Assembly (NCBI RefSeq): GCF_002395745.1
Contig: NZ_DGUN01000052.1
Coordinates: 1 to 44,235 of the forward strand
Direction: 5' to 3'
Length of the DNA: 44,235 bases
Source: Fibrobacter sp. UBA4309
GTDB lineage: Bacteria; Fibrobacterota; Fibrobacteria; Fibrobacterales; Fibrobacteraceae
Part shown: positions 1 to 8,369 of the stretch, one piece after another
Position numbering within the stretch: the first letter of the stretch is position 1
Layout: every line of letters begins with the position of its first letter
Program-made: the position numbers and the translations under genes
The notes under the pieces: generated by a model
What the model was told of the DNA's origin: nothing
What the model saw: only the letters and a program-made list of their open reading frames with translations
The model's database searches: none

Positions 1-2
1 CC

Positions 3-563
3 ACCGACCATATCTCCATGGCCGGTCCGTGGCTCAACTACCGCGGTCACCTCGAAAACATTTCGAACAACATGCTCATCGGCGCCGTGAACGCTTTCAA
101 CGGCGAAACGAACAAGGTTCTCTGCCAGTGCGGTGAATACAAGGAAGTCCCCGAACTTGCCAAGATTTACAAGGCCAAGGGCACGGGCTCCATCGTCATC
201 GGTGACGAAAACTACGGCGAAGGAAGTAGCCGCGAACACGCCGCCATGGAACCGCGCTTCCTCGGCGTGAAGGCCGTGATCGTGAAGAGCTTCGCCCGCA
301 TTCACGAAACGAACCTGAAGAAGCAGGGCATGCTCGCCCTCACTTTCAAGAACGCCGCCGACTACGACAAGATCCAGGAACAGGACGTGTTCGACATCGT
401 TGGCCTCACCAAGTTCGCTCCGGGTTCCGAGTTCACGCTCGTCGCCCACCACAAGGATGGCTCGGTCGATAATATCGCCCTCAGCCACACCTACAACGAA
501 CAGCAGTGGGCATGGTTCAAGGCGGGTTCCGCCCTCAACCTGATTCGCGCGAACAACAAGTAA
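3..563 (+). CDS. Aconitate hydratase, C-terminal part (5' end outside window)
   Basis: The last 186 residues of an aconitase, the TCA-cycle enzyme that isomerises citrate to isocitrate in the cytoplasm. The frame is open from base 3, so the gene begins before the window and the Met at base 18 is internal. The fragment covers the swivelling C-terminal domain. It contains TDHISMAG near its start and GEGSSREHAAMEPR around base 203; the SSRE residues of this motif bind substrate in aconitases. The [4Fe-4S] cysteines lie upstream and cannot be checked. The stop at 561-563 is followed after 3 nt by the ATG of the channel gene, so the two are probably cotranscribed. The family call is very secure; whether it is the AcnA or the mitochondrial-type subclass is not settled from this fragment. 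Confidence 0.95.
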   Translation, partial: TDHISMAGPWLNYRGHLENISNNMLIGAVNAFNGETNKVLCQCGEYKEVPELAKIYKAKGTGSIVIGDENYGEGSSREHAAMEPRFLGVKAVIVKSFARIHETNLKKQGMLALTFKNAADYDKIQEQDVFDIVGLTKFAPGSEFTLVAHHKDGSVDNIALSHTYNEQQWAWFKAGSALNLIRANNK

Positions 564-566
564 GCG

Positions 567-1919
567 ATGAACGGCAAGAACTGGCAAGACATCTATAATA
601 GCCTGAGCCCCGAGATGAAAGAAGAAGTCATCCGCAGGGCGAAGGCAAAGATTCGGGAAAAAATCGCTCACTGGTTTTCGCAGCCGGTACTCGTCGTTGC
701 GGCCCTGGTTCTCGGAGCCATCGTCGGCGCACTGACCGCGTTTTTCGGGCAGGTCCTGCAACGCGTCGGTGAAATCCGCGACGCTAATCCGTTGTACTGG
801 ATTCCGGCTCTCGCCATAGGCGGTGTCGCCATCGTCCTCACCTACCGCAAGTTCGGCAAGGGTTCGGAACGCGGCATGGGAATCATCTTTGATGTCGCGC
901 ACGGCAAAGAAAGCGAAATTCCGCTCCGCCTGATTCCGCTCATCATGGTAACGACGTGGGTCACGCACCTCTTCGGCGGTAGCTCCGGCCGCGAAGGCGT
1001 CGCCATGCAGATTGGCGCTACCCTCGGCCACAACATCAGTTCTAAAATCCATGTGGAGAACGCTCCGCGTATTTTACTCGTGTCGGGCATGGCGGCAGGC
1101 TTTGCCGGGCTCTTCCAGACCCCGATGGCGGCCATCGCGCTTTCCATCGAGATTTTGCTGGCAGGTCACCTCGAGATGGCAGCGCTCCTCCCCGCGACCG
1201 TCGCCGCAGTCACGGCATACAAGGTTTCCGAAACGCTCGGAATCGCACGATTCACGCTGGACCTGAACAGTTTCTCGCCGGACTGGAACCTCGCAGGACT
1301 CTTTTACGGCAATGCGGGCCTTGACATTTATTTTGTCCTAAAGCTCGCCGTACTGGGCGTCCTCTTCGGGATTGTCGGCGGCGTATTCGCCTGGCTGCTC
1401 CCGCTTTCCAGAAAGTTCTTCGCCGAAAAGTTCCCGAATCCCGTCAAGCGCGTCGCCGTCATGGGCATCGCATTGAGCGCGCTCCTGCTCCTCTGCTGGC
1501 AGGGCCGCTATTCCGGCCTCGGCACGAACCTGACGGACGCCTGCTTCGGCAACGCTTCCGCCGTTATGGCCAGCGGTGCGGGCATCTACGCCTGGGACTG
1601 GATTTTGAAGATGCTGTTCACCATCGTCACGCTCTCTGTCGGGTTCCAGGGCGGCGAAGTCACCCCGCTGTTCACCATCGGCGCCACCTTCGGCGCGGTC
1701 ATCGCGACCGCCGTAGGCGTTCCCTTCCCGCTTGCCGCAGCGCTCGGCTACGCAGCGGTCTTCGGTGGCGCGACGAACACGCTGTTCGCCCCTATCCTTG
1801 TGGGCGCCGAGATGTTCGGTTTCGATACGCTGCCCGCATTCTTTATCGTGTGTACGTTCGCCTACGCATGCAACGGCGGCAAGAGCATCTACGCACAAAA
1901 GAAAATCCGGTTAAGATAG
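567..1919 (+). CDS. CLC-family anion channel/antiporter, possibly CLC-F fluoride exporter
   Basis: A 450-residue polytopic inner-membrane protein of the CLC family. After a charged 30-residue N-terminus it has about ten hydrophobic segments. The gating-glutamate motif is GREGVAMQ at residues 141-148, with Glu143, and the third CLC motif appears as GGEVTPLFTIG. The first motif, usually GSGIP, reads GMGII at 103-107, so the chloride-coordinating Ser is replaced by Met. Met at this place and GREG followed by V/T-A-x-Q are features I recall for the fluoride/proton antiporter clade CLC-F. No fluoride riboswitch can precede it because it starts 3 nt after the aconitase stop. CLC membership is sure from the motifs; fluoride specificity is inference. 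There are no cytoplasmic CBS domains. Confidence 0.9.
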   Translation: MNGKNWQDIYNSLSPEMKEEVIRRAKAKIREKIAHWFSQPVLVVAALVLGAIVGALTAFFGQVLQRVGEIRDANPLYWIPALAIGGVAIVLTYRKFGKGSERGMGIIFDVAHGKESEIPLRLIPLIMVTTWVTHLFGGSSGREGVAMQIGATLGHNISSKIHVENAPRILLVSGMAAGFAGLFQTPMAAIALSIEILLAGHLEMAALLPATVAAVTAYKVSETLGIARFTLDLNSFSPDWNLAGLFYGNAGLDIYFVLKLAVLGVLFGIVGGVFAWLLPLSRKFFAEKFPNPVKRVAVMGIALSALLLLCWQGRYSGLGTNLTDACFGNASAVMASGAGIYAWDWILKMLFTIVTLSVGFQGGEVTPLFTIGATFGAVIATAVGVPFPLAAALGYAAVFGGATNTLFAPILVGAEMFGFDTLPAFFIVCTFAYACNGGKSIYAQKKIRLR

Positions 1920-1965
1920 GCCAAGGCGGGTTGCCAAGACGCGCAGATTGTCTTAGTTTTAAGGC

Positions 1966-3642
1966 ATGCAAAACAATCGTGAAAACTGGGGCTCCAAAAT
2001 AGGAGTCATCCTCGCTGTCGCCGGTTCGGCAGTCGGGCTCGGCAACTTCCTTCGATTCCCCGTACAGGCGGCCACCAACGGCGGTGGCGCATTCATCATC
2101 CCCTACCTCATCGCCTTCCTCCTGCTGGGCATCCCGCTCGCATGGATGGAATGGACGCTCGGCCGCTACGCGGGCAGGCAAGGCTACGGCACCGCCCCGA
2201 GTACGCTCCACATCATCTTCGGCAAGAAGAAGCCCTGGGCAAAGCACCTGGGTTCCATCGGGCTCCTGCCGCCCATCTTCATCGTGTTCTACTACGTGTT
2301 CATCCAGTCGTGGATTCTCGCGTTCGCCTACTACTCGCTCACGGGCAAGCTCATGGAAGTCACGGCCCAGGGCAGTGCCGCAGTGACGCAGTTCTTCGGC
2401 GACTTCATCATGCTCAAGACATGCGTGGGTCCCGTCCCCGTCGCCATCATCTTCTTCCTCGTCACGTTCGCCTGCAACATGGTGGTGCTCTCCTTCGGCG
2501 TGCGCAAGGGAATCGAGCGAGCGAACAAGATCTGCATGCCCATCCTGCTTATCCTCGGCATCATCCTCGTGGTGCGCGTGCTTACGCTCCCGGATATCGG
2601 CAAGGGGCTTGCCTTCATGTGGAACCCGAACTTCAGCGAACTTGCCAATCCCAAGGTCTGGATGGCGGCAGCCGGCCAGGTATTCTTCACCATGAGCCTC
2701 GGCATGGGCATCATCTGGTGCTACGCGAGCTACCTCAAGCCCAAGGAAGACCTCGTACTTTCTTCGCTTACCGCTAGCGCCACGAACGGCTTTGCCGAAA
2801 TCATCATCGGCGGCACGGTCGTCATCCCCATCGCAGTCATCATCGCGGGCGCGAACATCGAGGAATGCGCGAAACTCGGCACCTTCGGGCTCGGTTTCCA
2901 GACCATGCCGTACGTGTTCGGCACGCTCCCGCTCGGCGGGGTCCTGCAGGCGGTCTGGTTCGCCCTGCTCTTCTTCGCGGGCATCACCAGCGCTATTTCC
3001 ATCATCCAGCCGCTTATCAGCTTCTGCGAAGACGACCTCAAGTTCAGCCGCAAAAAATCCGTCACGACCATCAGCACCATCACCTTCATCGGCGGCCTCA
3101 CCGCCATCTTCGGACTCGCTGCCGGCACGGTCGACGAACTCGACTTCTGGGGCGGCACCTTCCTGCTCGTGGTATTCGGCGCCATCCAGGCGCTGATATT
3201 CTCGTTCATTCTCGGACGCCGCAAGGTAAAGACCGACGACGGAACCGAAGACAACGAGGCATTCGCCCTGATGAACGAGGGCTCGCAACTCAAGCTCCCC
3301 CGCTTCTTCAGGCCCATCATCCAGTACGTGTGCCCCGTCTACCTGATTGTGCTCCTCGTGTCATTCACGCTGACCGACGGCCTCCCGCTCATCACGCTGA
3401 GCAACATCCCCGCCGACGCGAAGGTCACCTTCCTCGGTTCGGAATACTCGCAGCTTTACTTCACATGGGGCTTCCGCGGGTTCCTGCTGTTGCTCGTGGT
3501 GCTCCTGAACGTCGCCATCGCCTATGCCTGGCGCAAGGGCGGTACCGCAGAACGAGGGCGCAGCGAAACTATCCAGAAAATGCCCGTCGGCAATTCCGAC
3601 GAAACGAACAACGGCGCTACCGACAGCGCGAAGGAGGCATAA
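1966..3642 (+). CDS. Sodium-dependent NSS-family (SNF) transporter
   Basis: A 558-residue sodium:neurotransmitter-symporter family protein. Such bacterial proteins import amino acids with Na+. The start shows the family's TM1 signature: WGSKIGVILAVAGSAVGLGN followed by FLRFP and NGGGAF within the first 45 residues. These unwound-helix residues form the Na+ and substrate sites in LeuT-type structures. About twelve hydrophobic segments follow, and the C-terminal tail is short and polar. The ATG follows TTTTAAGGC. A strong ribosome-binding site, AAGGAGG at 3631-3637, lies in its last codons and serves the tiny gene starting one base after its stop. That arrangement is typical of MetP/MetS-like two-component NSS systems, which suggests a neutral amino acid such as methionine or alanine, but the substrate cannot be read from sequence. 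Confidence 0.93.
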   Translation: MQNNRENWGSKIGVILAVAGSAVGLGNFLRFPVQAATNGGGAFIIPYLIAFLLLGIPLAWMEWTLGRYAGRQGYGTAPSTLHIIFGKKKPWAKHLGSIGLLPPIFIVFYYVFIQSWILAFAYYSLTGKLMEVTAQGSAAVTQFFGDFIMLKTCVGPVPVAIIFFLVTFACNMVVLSFGVRKGIERANKICMPILLILGIILVVRVLTLPDIGKGLAFMWNPNFSELANPKVWMAAAGQVFFTMSLGMGIIWCYASYLKPKEDLVLSSLTASATNGFAEIIIGGTVVIPIAVIIAGANIEECAKLGTFGLGFQTMPYVFGTLPLGGVLQAVWFALLFFAGITSAISIIQPLISFCEDDLKFSRKKSVTTISTITFIGGLTAIFGLAAGTVDELDFWGGTFLLVVFGAIQALIFSFILGRRKVKTDDGTEDNEAFALMNEGSQLKLPRFFRPIIQYVCPVYLIVLLVSFTLTDGLPLITLSNIPADAKVTFLGSEYSQLYFTWGFRGFLLLLVVLLNVAIAYAWRKGGTAERGRSETIQKMPVGNSDETNNGATDSAKEA

Positions 3643-3643
3643 C

Positions 3644-3751
3644 ATGGACGCACAATTCTCGACCGGTGGACTCGTATTCATGCTCGCCTCCTGGGCCGGC
3701 ATCATCGGGCTATGCGCCTTCTGCTTTTCGAAAGTGTTCAAGAAGAAGTAA
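3644..3751 (+). CDS. MetS-like small membrane subunit of NSS transporter (35 aa)
   Basis: A 35-residue protein with one hydrophobic helix (about residues 8-29, GGLVFMLASWAGIIGLCAFC) and a basic end, KVFKKK. It begins one base after the symporter stop and is preceded by a perfect Shine-Dalgarno (AAGGAGG, 3631-3637), 6 nt from the ATG. In Corynebacterium glutamicum MetPS, a similarly tiny MetS is needed for methionine uptake by the NSS protein MetP. The position, size and topology here fit that arrangement. Sequence similarity at this length is weak evidence, so the call depends on context. It falls below usual gene-finder length limits. Confidence 0.75.
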   Translation: MDAQFSTGGLVFMLASWAGIIGLCAFCFSKVFKKK

Positions 3752-3783
3752 GTATATTTAATAACGAAAAGGAAAGACTTATC

Positions 3784-4296
3784 ATGGATATTCAGAAGAG
3801 AATCGAAGAACTTGCATTGACGCTTCCTGAATGCCCGGTGCCGCTTGCCGCCTATGTGCCGGCGACCCGTTTCGGCGATACGATTGTAGTCTCGGGACAG
3901 CTCCCGAGCGTCAAGGGAAACTTTTCCGCCTACTGCGGCACCGTTCCGAGCGAACTTACCGTCGAGAAGGCGACCGAAGCCGCACGCATCTGCCTGCTGA
4001 ACAACATCGCCGCCGCCATGACGCAATTGCAGCACGGCGAAACGCTCAGGCTCGTTCAGATGCAGGGATTCGTGCAGTCCGCAAGCGATTTCCATGAACA
4101 GCCTGCCGTATTGAACGGCGCCAGCGAACTCGCGGTCCAGATTCTCGGCGAAAACGGCAAGCACGCCCGCACCGCCGTGGGCGTCGGCGCACTCCCGAAG
4201 AATGCCGCCGTCGAAATCAGCTGCACCTTCCAAGCCGTGCCGGAACAGGTCCAGTTTGCCGGCAGAATGAACTGGATTGAAGGAAATAACGGCTAG
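3784..4296 (+). CDS. RidA/YjgF-family protein (YjgF endoribonuclease-like subgroup)
   Basis: A 170-residue cytoplasmic protein of the RidA superfamily, longer than the archetypal RidA of about 128 residues and matching the subgroup whose members start with an extra helix (Pfam YjgF_endoribonc). Visible motifs are VPATRFGDTIVVSGQLPS near residue 27, NNIAAAMTQL, GFVQSASDFHEQPAVLNGAS and HARTAVGVGALP. The Arg in HART occupies the position of the arginine that binds the carboxylate of 2-aminoacrylate in deaminating RidA. The start at 3784 is chosen because GGAAAG lies just upstream and the N-terminal helix begins there; an upstream Met at 3712 would overlap the preceding gene. Its stop overlaps the stop of the opposite-strand HD gene. 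Imine/enamine deaminase activity is likely but other activities occur in the family. Confidence 0.88.
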   Translation: MDIQKRIEELALTLPECPVPLAAYVPATRFGDTIVVSGQLPSVKGNFSAYCGTVPSELTVEKATEAARICLLNNIAAAMTQLQHGETLRLVQMQGFVQSASDFHEQPAVLNGASELAVQILGENGKHARTAVGVGALPKNAAVEISCTFQAVPEQVQFAGRMNWIEGNNG

Positions 4297-4790
4297 AGCG
4301 ACTTGAGCCACTCGCGCATTTTGTAGACATCTACATTCGCCTGCAATGACTTGCGGGCGATTTTTGCACCTGCCGCAGTCGCCATTTTTTCAGGGTTGAG
4401 CTTGAATCCGACGCGGCCCAAGTCCAGGCGGTCGGCATCGTAGCAAGTATCGATGGTTACATCGTCTGCACGGTGTTCCTTCGTATGGAAAAAGCAGGCG
4501 TGGTAAAGTTTGTCGAACTGCTCCTGCGTAATGTCGAGAAGGCCGTCTTCAAAGCATTTCTTGGCAAAAGCCGCACCGCGCTCGCCATGCTCGCCATCGT
4601 AGCCGTCGTCTTCCCGCTTGCAGTCATGGAACAGCGCAAAAAGGCGCACCACCGTAATGTCCGCCCCTGTCGATGTCGCGAGCATGAGTCCGTTGAACTC
4701 CACCTGGCGCCAATGCGAAAGCCCGTGGCGTTTCGAATCGAACACCCGGTTCTCGTAGACGTAATACTGTAAAGCGGCGAAGTCGATCAT
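4293..4790 (-). CDS. HD-domain protein
   Basis: A 165-residue cytoplasmic protein with HD-superfamily features: His at SHWRQVEFNG (residues about 25-34), the metal-binding FHDCKR (about 53-58), then GEHGERGA and the later YDADRLDLGR. This order of H...HD...D matches metal-dependent phosphohydrolases; the substrate is unknown and may be a nucleotide. It is convergent with the RidA-like gene and the two stops overlap by 4 nt at the palindrome CTAG (4293-4296), leaving no room for a terminator between them. It lies downstream of mutS on the same strand, across a 183-bp gap of repeats, so it may be expressed from mutS read-through or from its own promoter. Confidence 0.75.
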   Translation of the reverse strand: MIDFAALQYYVYENRVFDSKRHGLSHWRQVEFNGLMLATSTGADITVVRLFALFHDCKREDDGYDGEHGERGAAFAKKCFEDGLLDITQEQFDKLYHACFFHTKEHRADDVTIDTCYDADRLDLGRVGFKLNPEKMATAAGAKIARKSLQANVDVYKMREWLKSL

Positions 4791-4818
4791 GGTTAGTGGG
4801 TAGTGGTTAGTGGTTAGG
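4791..4818. repeat. Heptamer tandem repeat (GGTTAGT)x4
   Basis: Four head-to-tail 7-nt units, GGTTAGT, GGGTAGT, GGTTAGT and GGTTAGG, directly upstream of the HD gene start codon (4790, minus strand). The period is exact at 7 with two substitutions. It borders a REP-like palindrome and has two unrelated heptamer arrays as counterparts in this window (4941-4961 and 29130-29164). Confidence 0.8.
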
Positions 4819-4853
4819 GGGCGTTAAACGAGAGATTGATGCTAGTTGGCAGT

Positions 4854-4938
4854 GTCATCCTTGGCCGAAGGCCGAGGATCCATCCGTCTTGTTCTAGCAC
4901 CTGTATAAAACCGGATGGATCCTCCTTCGGAGGATGAC
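4854..4938. repeat. REP-like element pair in inverted orientation
   Basis: Two inverted copies of one palindromic element. The left arm is 4854-4886 (GTCATCCT, hairpin TGGCC-GAA-GGCC, AGGATCCATCCG). The right arm is 4912-4938 (CGGATGGATCCT, CCTTCGG, AGGATGAC). The arms could fold on each other or individually. Bases 4914-4938 recur without change at 29162-29186. It lies between mutS and the HD gene and may act as transcript terminator or stabiliser, or be a remnant of a dispersed repeat family. Confidence 0.8.
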
Positions 4939-4940
4939 GT

Positions 4941-4961
4941 CTAAGTTCTAAGTTCTAATTC
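4941..4961. repeat. Heptamer tandem repeat (CTAAGTT)x3
   Basis: Three 7-nt units, CTAAGTT, CTAAGTT and CTAATTC, two bases after the right arm of the palindrome pair and just downstream of the mutS stop. Same period as the array at 4791-4818 but a different sequence. Confidence 0.7.
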
Positions 4962-4973
4962 CACACAACGCCG

Positions 4974-7613
4974 CTACTTTCCGTAGTTTTCCTTCAGTTC
5001 CATCAAGCGCTGCAGCGCCTGCATCGGAGTCATCTCTTCGGGCTTGATGCGGCGAATTTCGTCCTTCAGCAGTTGCGTATTCTCGTCGGGCGGGGCAAAG
5101 AGGTCCATCTGGGGCTTTTCCACGAGTTTCTTGTGGGCGGCTCCGTCACTCGGGTCGATTTTCTGCTTTTCGAGGCGCAGCAAAATCTTGCGGGCCCTGC
5201 GCACGACATTGTTCGGCAGCCCGGCCATTTCGGCCACGTGGATACCGTAGCTGGAGTCGCATGCGCCGGCAAGGATCTTGTGCAGGAATATCAGTTTCTC
5301 GCCCTTTTCCTGTACGGCTACCTGGAAATTGCCTGCATGTTCCAGACTATCTACAAGCCCGGTCAGTTCATGGTAATGCGTCGCAAATAACGTCAACGCC
5401 ATACGGGCGGGCTCGTCGTGCAACGTCTCGACAATGGACCATGCAATCGAAAGTCCATCGAACGTACTCGTCCCGCGGCCGATTTCATCGAGCAGTACCA
5501 GGCTATGCGGCGTCGCGTTCCTCAAAATGTTCGCAGTCTCGATCATCTCGACCATAAACGTACTGAGTCCGCGGCTCAGGCGGTCGCTCGCGCCCACGCG
5601 CGTGAATATGCGGTCCACCACGCCGATACGGGCACTTTCCGCCGGCACGAAACAGCCGATTTGCGCCATGAGCACGATCAGCCCCGTCTGTCGCAGGTAA
5701 GTCGACTTACCGGCCATGTTCGGACCCGTAATGAGCATCAGGCGGGTTGCATCGGGCGAAAGCGAAACGTCGTTCGGGACAAAATCCAGATCCGGGTTTA
5801 CCGCGACAATCACGGGATGGAACCCGCCGCGGATATCGATTCCTGTTCCCTCGAAAACCTCGGGACACACGTAATTGTACTTGCGGGCGGCACGGGCAAA
5901 GCTGTAAAAGACATCCACACGGGCAACGGCATCCGCAATGCTCTGGAGCTCGGCACGCCAGCCGTTCACGCGGTCACGCAGTTCGCAGAAAATCTTGTAC
6001 TCCAGCGCATGGATGTTCATCTCGGCGTTGCTGATGACGGATTCGCATTCCTTCATCTCGGGCGTGATATAGCGTTCGCCGTTCACGGTCGTCTGCTTGC
6101 GGATATATTCCTCGGGAATCGGCTGAGTCGCCTTCGCCATCTGCGCCTTGGTAATCTCGATATAGTAACCGAACACGCGGTTGTAGCCAACCTTGAGGCT
6201 CGGGATGCCCAGGCGTTCGCGTTCACGGCCTTCCAGCGAGGCAATCCATTCACGACGTTCCCTGATATCCTCGTTCATCGCGTCGAGTTCGGCATTCGCT
6301 CCCGGACGAATCATACCGCCTTCACGGACGGTCAGGGGCAAGTCTTCATTGAAGTTCTTAAGCAATTCTTCGCCACGGCCCTTGGCCAGCACGAGCGTCT
6401 CGCGCAATTTCTCGAAAGCTTCGGCATGCAGGCCTTCCAGTACGTCGGCCACCTTCGAAGCCTGCGAAAGCGAACGTCCCATGCCTGCGAGGTCACGCGC
6501 ATTGGCACGTCCAGAACCGACGCGCCCCATCAGGCGTTCCATGTCGAGGATGCTGGTGAGCGAATCCTTCAGTTCGTCAAGCGCCACCGGATTCTGCACA
6601 AGTTCGGCGACTGCTTCTTCGCGTTCCTGAATCCGCGAAACAGAAATCAGCGGATGGCTCACCCAGTCCTTGAGCGTACGGCCACCCATCGCGGTAACGG
6701 TAAAATCCAGAACGGAGCAGAGCGTACTACTGTAATCGTCCGCATTCAGCGGGCGTACCAATTCCAAGTTCCTGAGCGTACTCGGATCGAGCGTCATGAA
6801 GTCGTCGAGGTTCAGGATTTCGAGGTTCGTGAAATGCGTGAGTTCGGACTTTTTCTGGTCCATCAGGTAATGGAGCAGTCCGCCCGTCACGGCAGTCTCG
6901 TCATCGCGGCCATCGAGACCGAGACCGTCCAGGGATTCCACCTTGAAATGGCTGAATAGCACTTCCTTCGCCTGGTCCACGGAGAAGAGGAATTCGGGCA
7001 GTTCCGTCACCAGGACGTTTTCCGCCTTTACCAGGTCCATGATGGCCGCAGGAATCTCGCAGCCTTCGGGCACGACGATTTCCTTCGGCATACGGCGGCT
7101 AAATTCGCATTCAAAGGCCTGCAAGGTGCTGCAGCAGGCCGCCAGGTAACCGGTCGTAACATCGGCAATGGCAAACGCGGCCAACGCAGACGTCCCCCTG
7201 CCCGCATCCTTATGCGTCGCAGGAATGTAAGCGCAAAGGTAGTTCGCCTCTTTCGCGTTCAGGTTCGTCTCGTCCATCGCGGTACCGGCGCTGATAATCT
7301 CGACGATATCGCGCTTGACAATGCCCTTCGCGAGTTTCGGGTCTTCCACCTGCTCGCAAATGGCGATGCGGTAGCCGGCCGCGACCATCTTGGGCACGTA
7401 GCGGTCGGCGGCATGATGCGGGAATCCGCAAAGGGGCGTCGCGCCGGCGGCACCATTGTTGCGGCTCGTCAGCGTCAGTCCAAGAATTTTAGAAGCAATC
7501 ACCGCATCTTCTTCGAACAGTTCGAAGAAATCTCCCATGCGAAAAAAAAGTATGCAGCCCGGGTTCTGTTTCTTGATTTCGTAATACTGCTGCATCAACG
7601 GGGTTACAGCCAT
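4974..7613 (-). CDS. mutS: DNA mismatch repair protein MutS
   Basis: An 879-residue MutS, close to the usual length of about 850-870. The mismatch-recognition motif is GDFFELF near residue 27-33, giving the Phe-x-Glu that stacks on and contacts the mispaired base. The C-terminal ABC-type ATPase is complete: Walker A GPNMAGKST around residues 630-638, then DEIGRGTSTFDGLS (Walker B and signature) and ATHYHELT. It recognises base mismatches and small loops in DNA and recruits MutL; no mutL is in the window. The ATG shares its A with the TAA of scpB (TAATG at 7611-7615), so translation is probably coupled. No terminator is seen directly downstream; the palindrome pair at 4854-4938 may serve. Confidence 0.98.
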   Translation of the reverse strand: MAVTPLMQQYYEIKKQNPGCILFFRMGDFFELFEEDAVIASKILGLTLTSRNNGAAGATPLCGFPHHAADRYVPKMVAAGYRIAICEQVEDPKLAKGIVKRDIVEIISAGTAMDETNLNAKEANYLCAYIPATHKDAGRGTSALAAFAIADVTTGYLAACCSTLQAFECEFSRRMPKEIVVPEGCEIPAAIMDLVKAENVLVTELPEFLFSVDQAKEVLFSHFKVESLDGLGLDGRDDETAVTGGLLHYLMDQKKSELTHFTNLEILNLDDFMTLDPSTLRNLELVRPLNADDYSSTLCSVLDFTVTAMGGRTLKDWVSHPLISVSRIQEREEAVAELVQNPVALDELKDSLTSILDMERLMGRVGSGRANARDLAGMGRSLSQASKVADVLEGLHAEAFEKLRETLVLAKGRGEELLKNFNEDLPLTVREGGMIRPGANAELDAMNEDIRERREWIASLEGRERERLGIPSLKVGYNRVFGYYIEITKAQMAKATQPIPEEYIRKQTTVNGERYITPEMKECESVISNAEMNIHALEYKIFCELRDRVNGWRAELQSIADAVARVDVFYSFARAARKYNYVCPEVFEGTGIDIRGGFHPVIVAVNPDLDFVPNDVSLSPDATRLMLITGPNMAGKSTYLRQTGLIVLMAQIGCFVPAESARIGVVDRIFTRVGASDRLSRGLSTFMVEMIETANILRNATPHSLVLLDEIGRGTSTFDGLSIAWSIVETLHDEPARMALTLFATHYHELTGLVDSLEHAGNFQVAVQEKGEKLIFLHKILAGACDSSYGIHVAEMAGLPNNVVRRARKILLRLEKQKIDPSDGAAHKKLVEKPQMDLFAPPDENTQLLKDEIRRIKPEEMTPMQALQRLMELKENYGK

Positions 7614-8320
7614 TACGCATCTCCCATCGAGAGTTCAATCTGGTCGGGCATTTCTTCGGGCGGGCGCGGTTCTTCCGGAGCGCTTTCGGGCTTCGGATAC
7701 TGCGGAACGAGGTTGCCCGCTTCCAGGAGTTCGCTGAATTCGCGCAGGCGCGGCAGGTCTTCGGGGATGCGGTTGATGCCGAAGTACTTCATGAATTCCT
7801 GTGTGGTGATGTACGTATAGGGGTTGCCCACCGTCTCGGCACGGGCGCCCAAAGCGATAAATCCCTTGTCGAGCAAGTTGCGGATAGGGCCGTCTACCGA
7901 CGACACGCCACGAACCTGCTCAATCGCCGCCTTCGTAATCGGCTGCTGATAGGCAATCACGGCCAGTGTCTCGAGGGCGGCCTGGCTCAAACGACGGGCA
8001 TTCGCCTCGGGGAACAGCTTGCGCACCCACGGGTAGTACTTGGCACGCGTACGGAAACGGTAACCGCCCGCCTGTTCCACAATCTCGAACGGGGACTGGA
8101 TCTTGTTCAATGAATCATTTGCAGAAATAAGCGCGTCGGACACAGTGCGCACATCGAGAAAGTCCCCAAGAATCTCGCGGAGCTTCTTGAGCGTCACTAT
8201 GTCGGGCGATGCGAAAACGATAGCTTGTATAATACGGGCCAGGTCCTCCCGGCTTTCCACTTTCGGGAGTTCTTCTTCGACTTCCTCGGCCAGTTCGTCT
8301 ACATTCTGATTATCTGCCAT
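7613..8320 (-). CDS. scpB: Segregation and condensation protein ScpB
   Basis: A 235-residue ScpB, the small winged-helix partner of ScpA and Smc in the bacterial condensin complex. Typical features are VTLKKLREILGD, AGGYRFRTRAKYYPWVRKLF and the strongly conserved LSQAALETLAVIAYQQPITK and VRGVSSVDGPIRNLLDKGFI (about residues 130-170). The N-terminus is acidic and the C-terminus is a Pro/Glu-rich tail. I start it at the ATG 8320; a TTG 33 nt upstream also keeps the frame but gives a non-conserved leader. The stop overlaps the mutS start by one base. ScpA and Smc are not in the window, so the complex must be completed from elsewhere in the genome. Confidence 0.95.
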   Translation of the reverse strand: MADNQNVDELAEEVEEELPKVESREDLARIIQAIVFASPDIVTLKKLREILGDFLDVRTVSDALISANDSLNKIQSPFEIVEQAGGYRFRTRAKYYPWVRKLFPEANARRLSQAALETLAVIAYQQPITKAAIEQVRGVSSVDGPIRNLLDKGFIALGARAETVGNPYTYITTQEFMKYFGINRIPEDLPRLREFSELLEAGNLVPQYPKPESAPEEPRPPEEMPDQIELSMGDA

Positions 8321-8369
8321 ACGTCTAGAAATATAGTAAACATCCCCTGTCAAATAGTACGGGGAACCG

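Noticed and set aside
4854..4938. An insertion sequence end or attachment site
   Set aside because: No transposase, integrase or target duplication nearby; a third copy is a bare palindrome between genes, which fits a REP-type repeat better.
5418..6959. A 513-codon open frame opposite mutS
   Set aside because: mutS is certain from its motifs and the antisense frame is low in hydrophobic order and His/Arg-rich.
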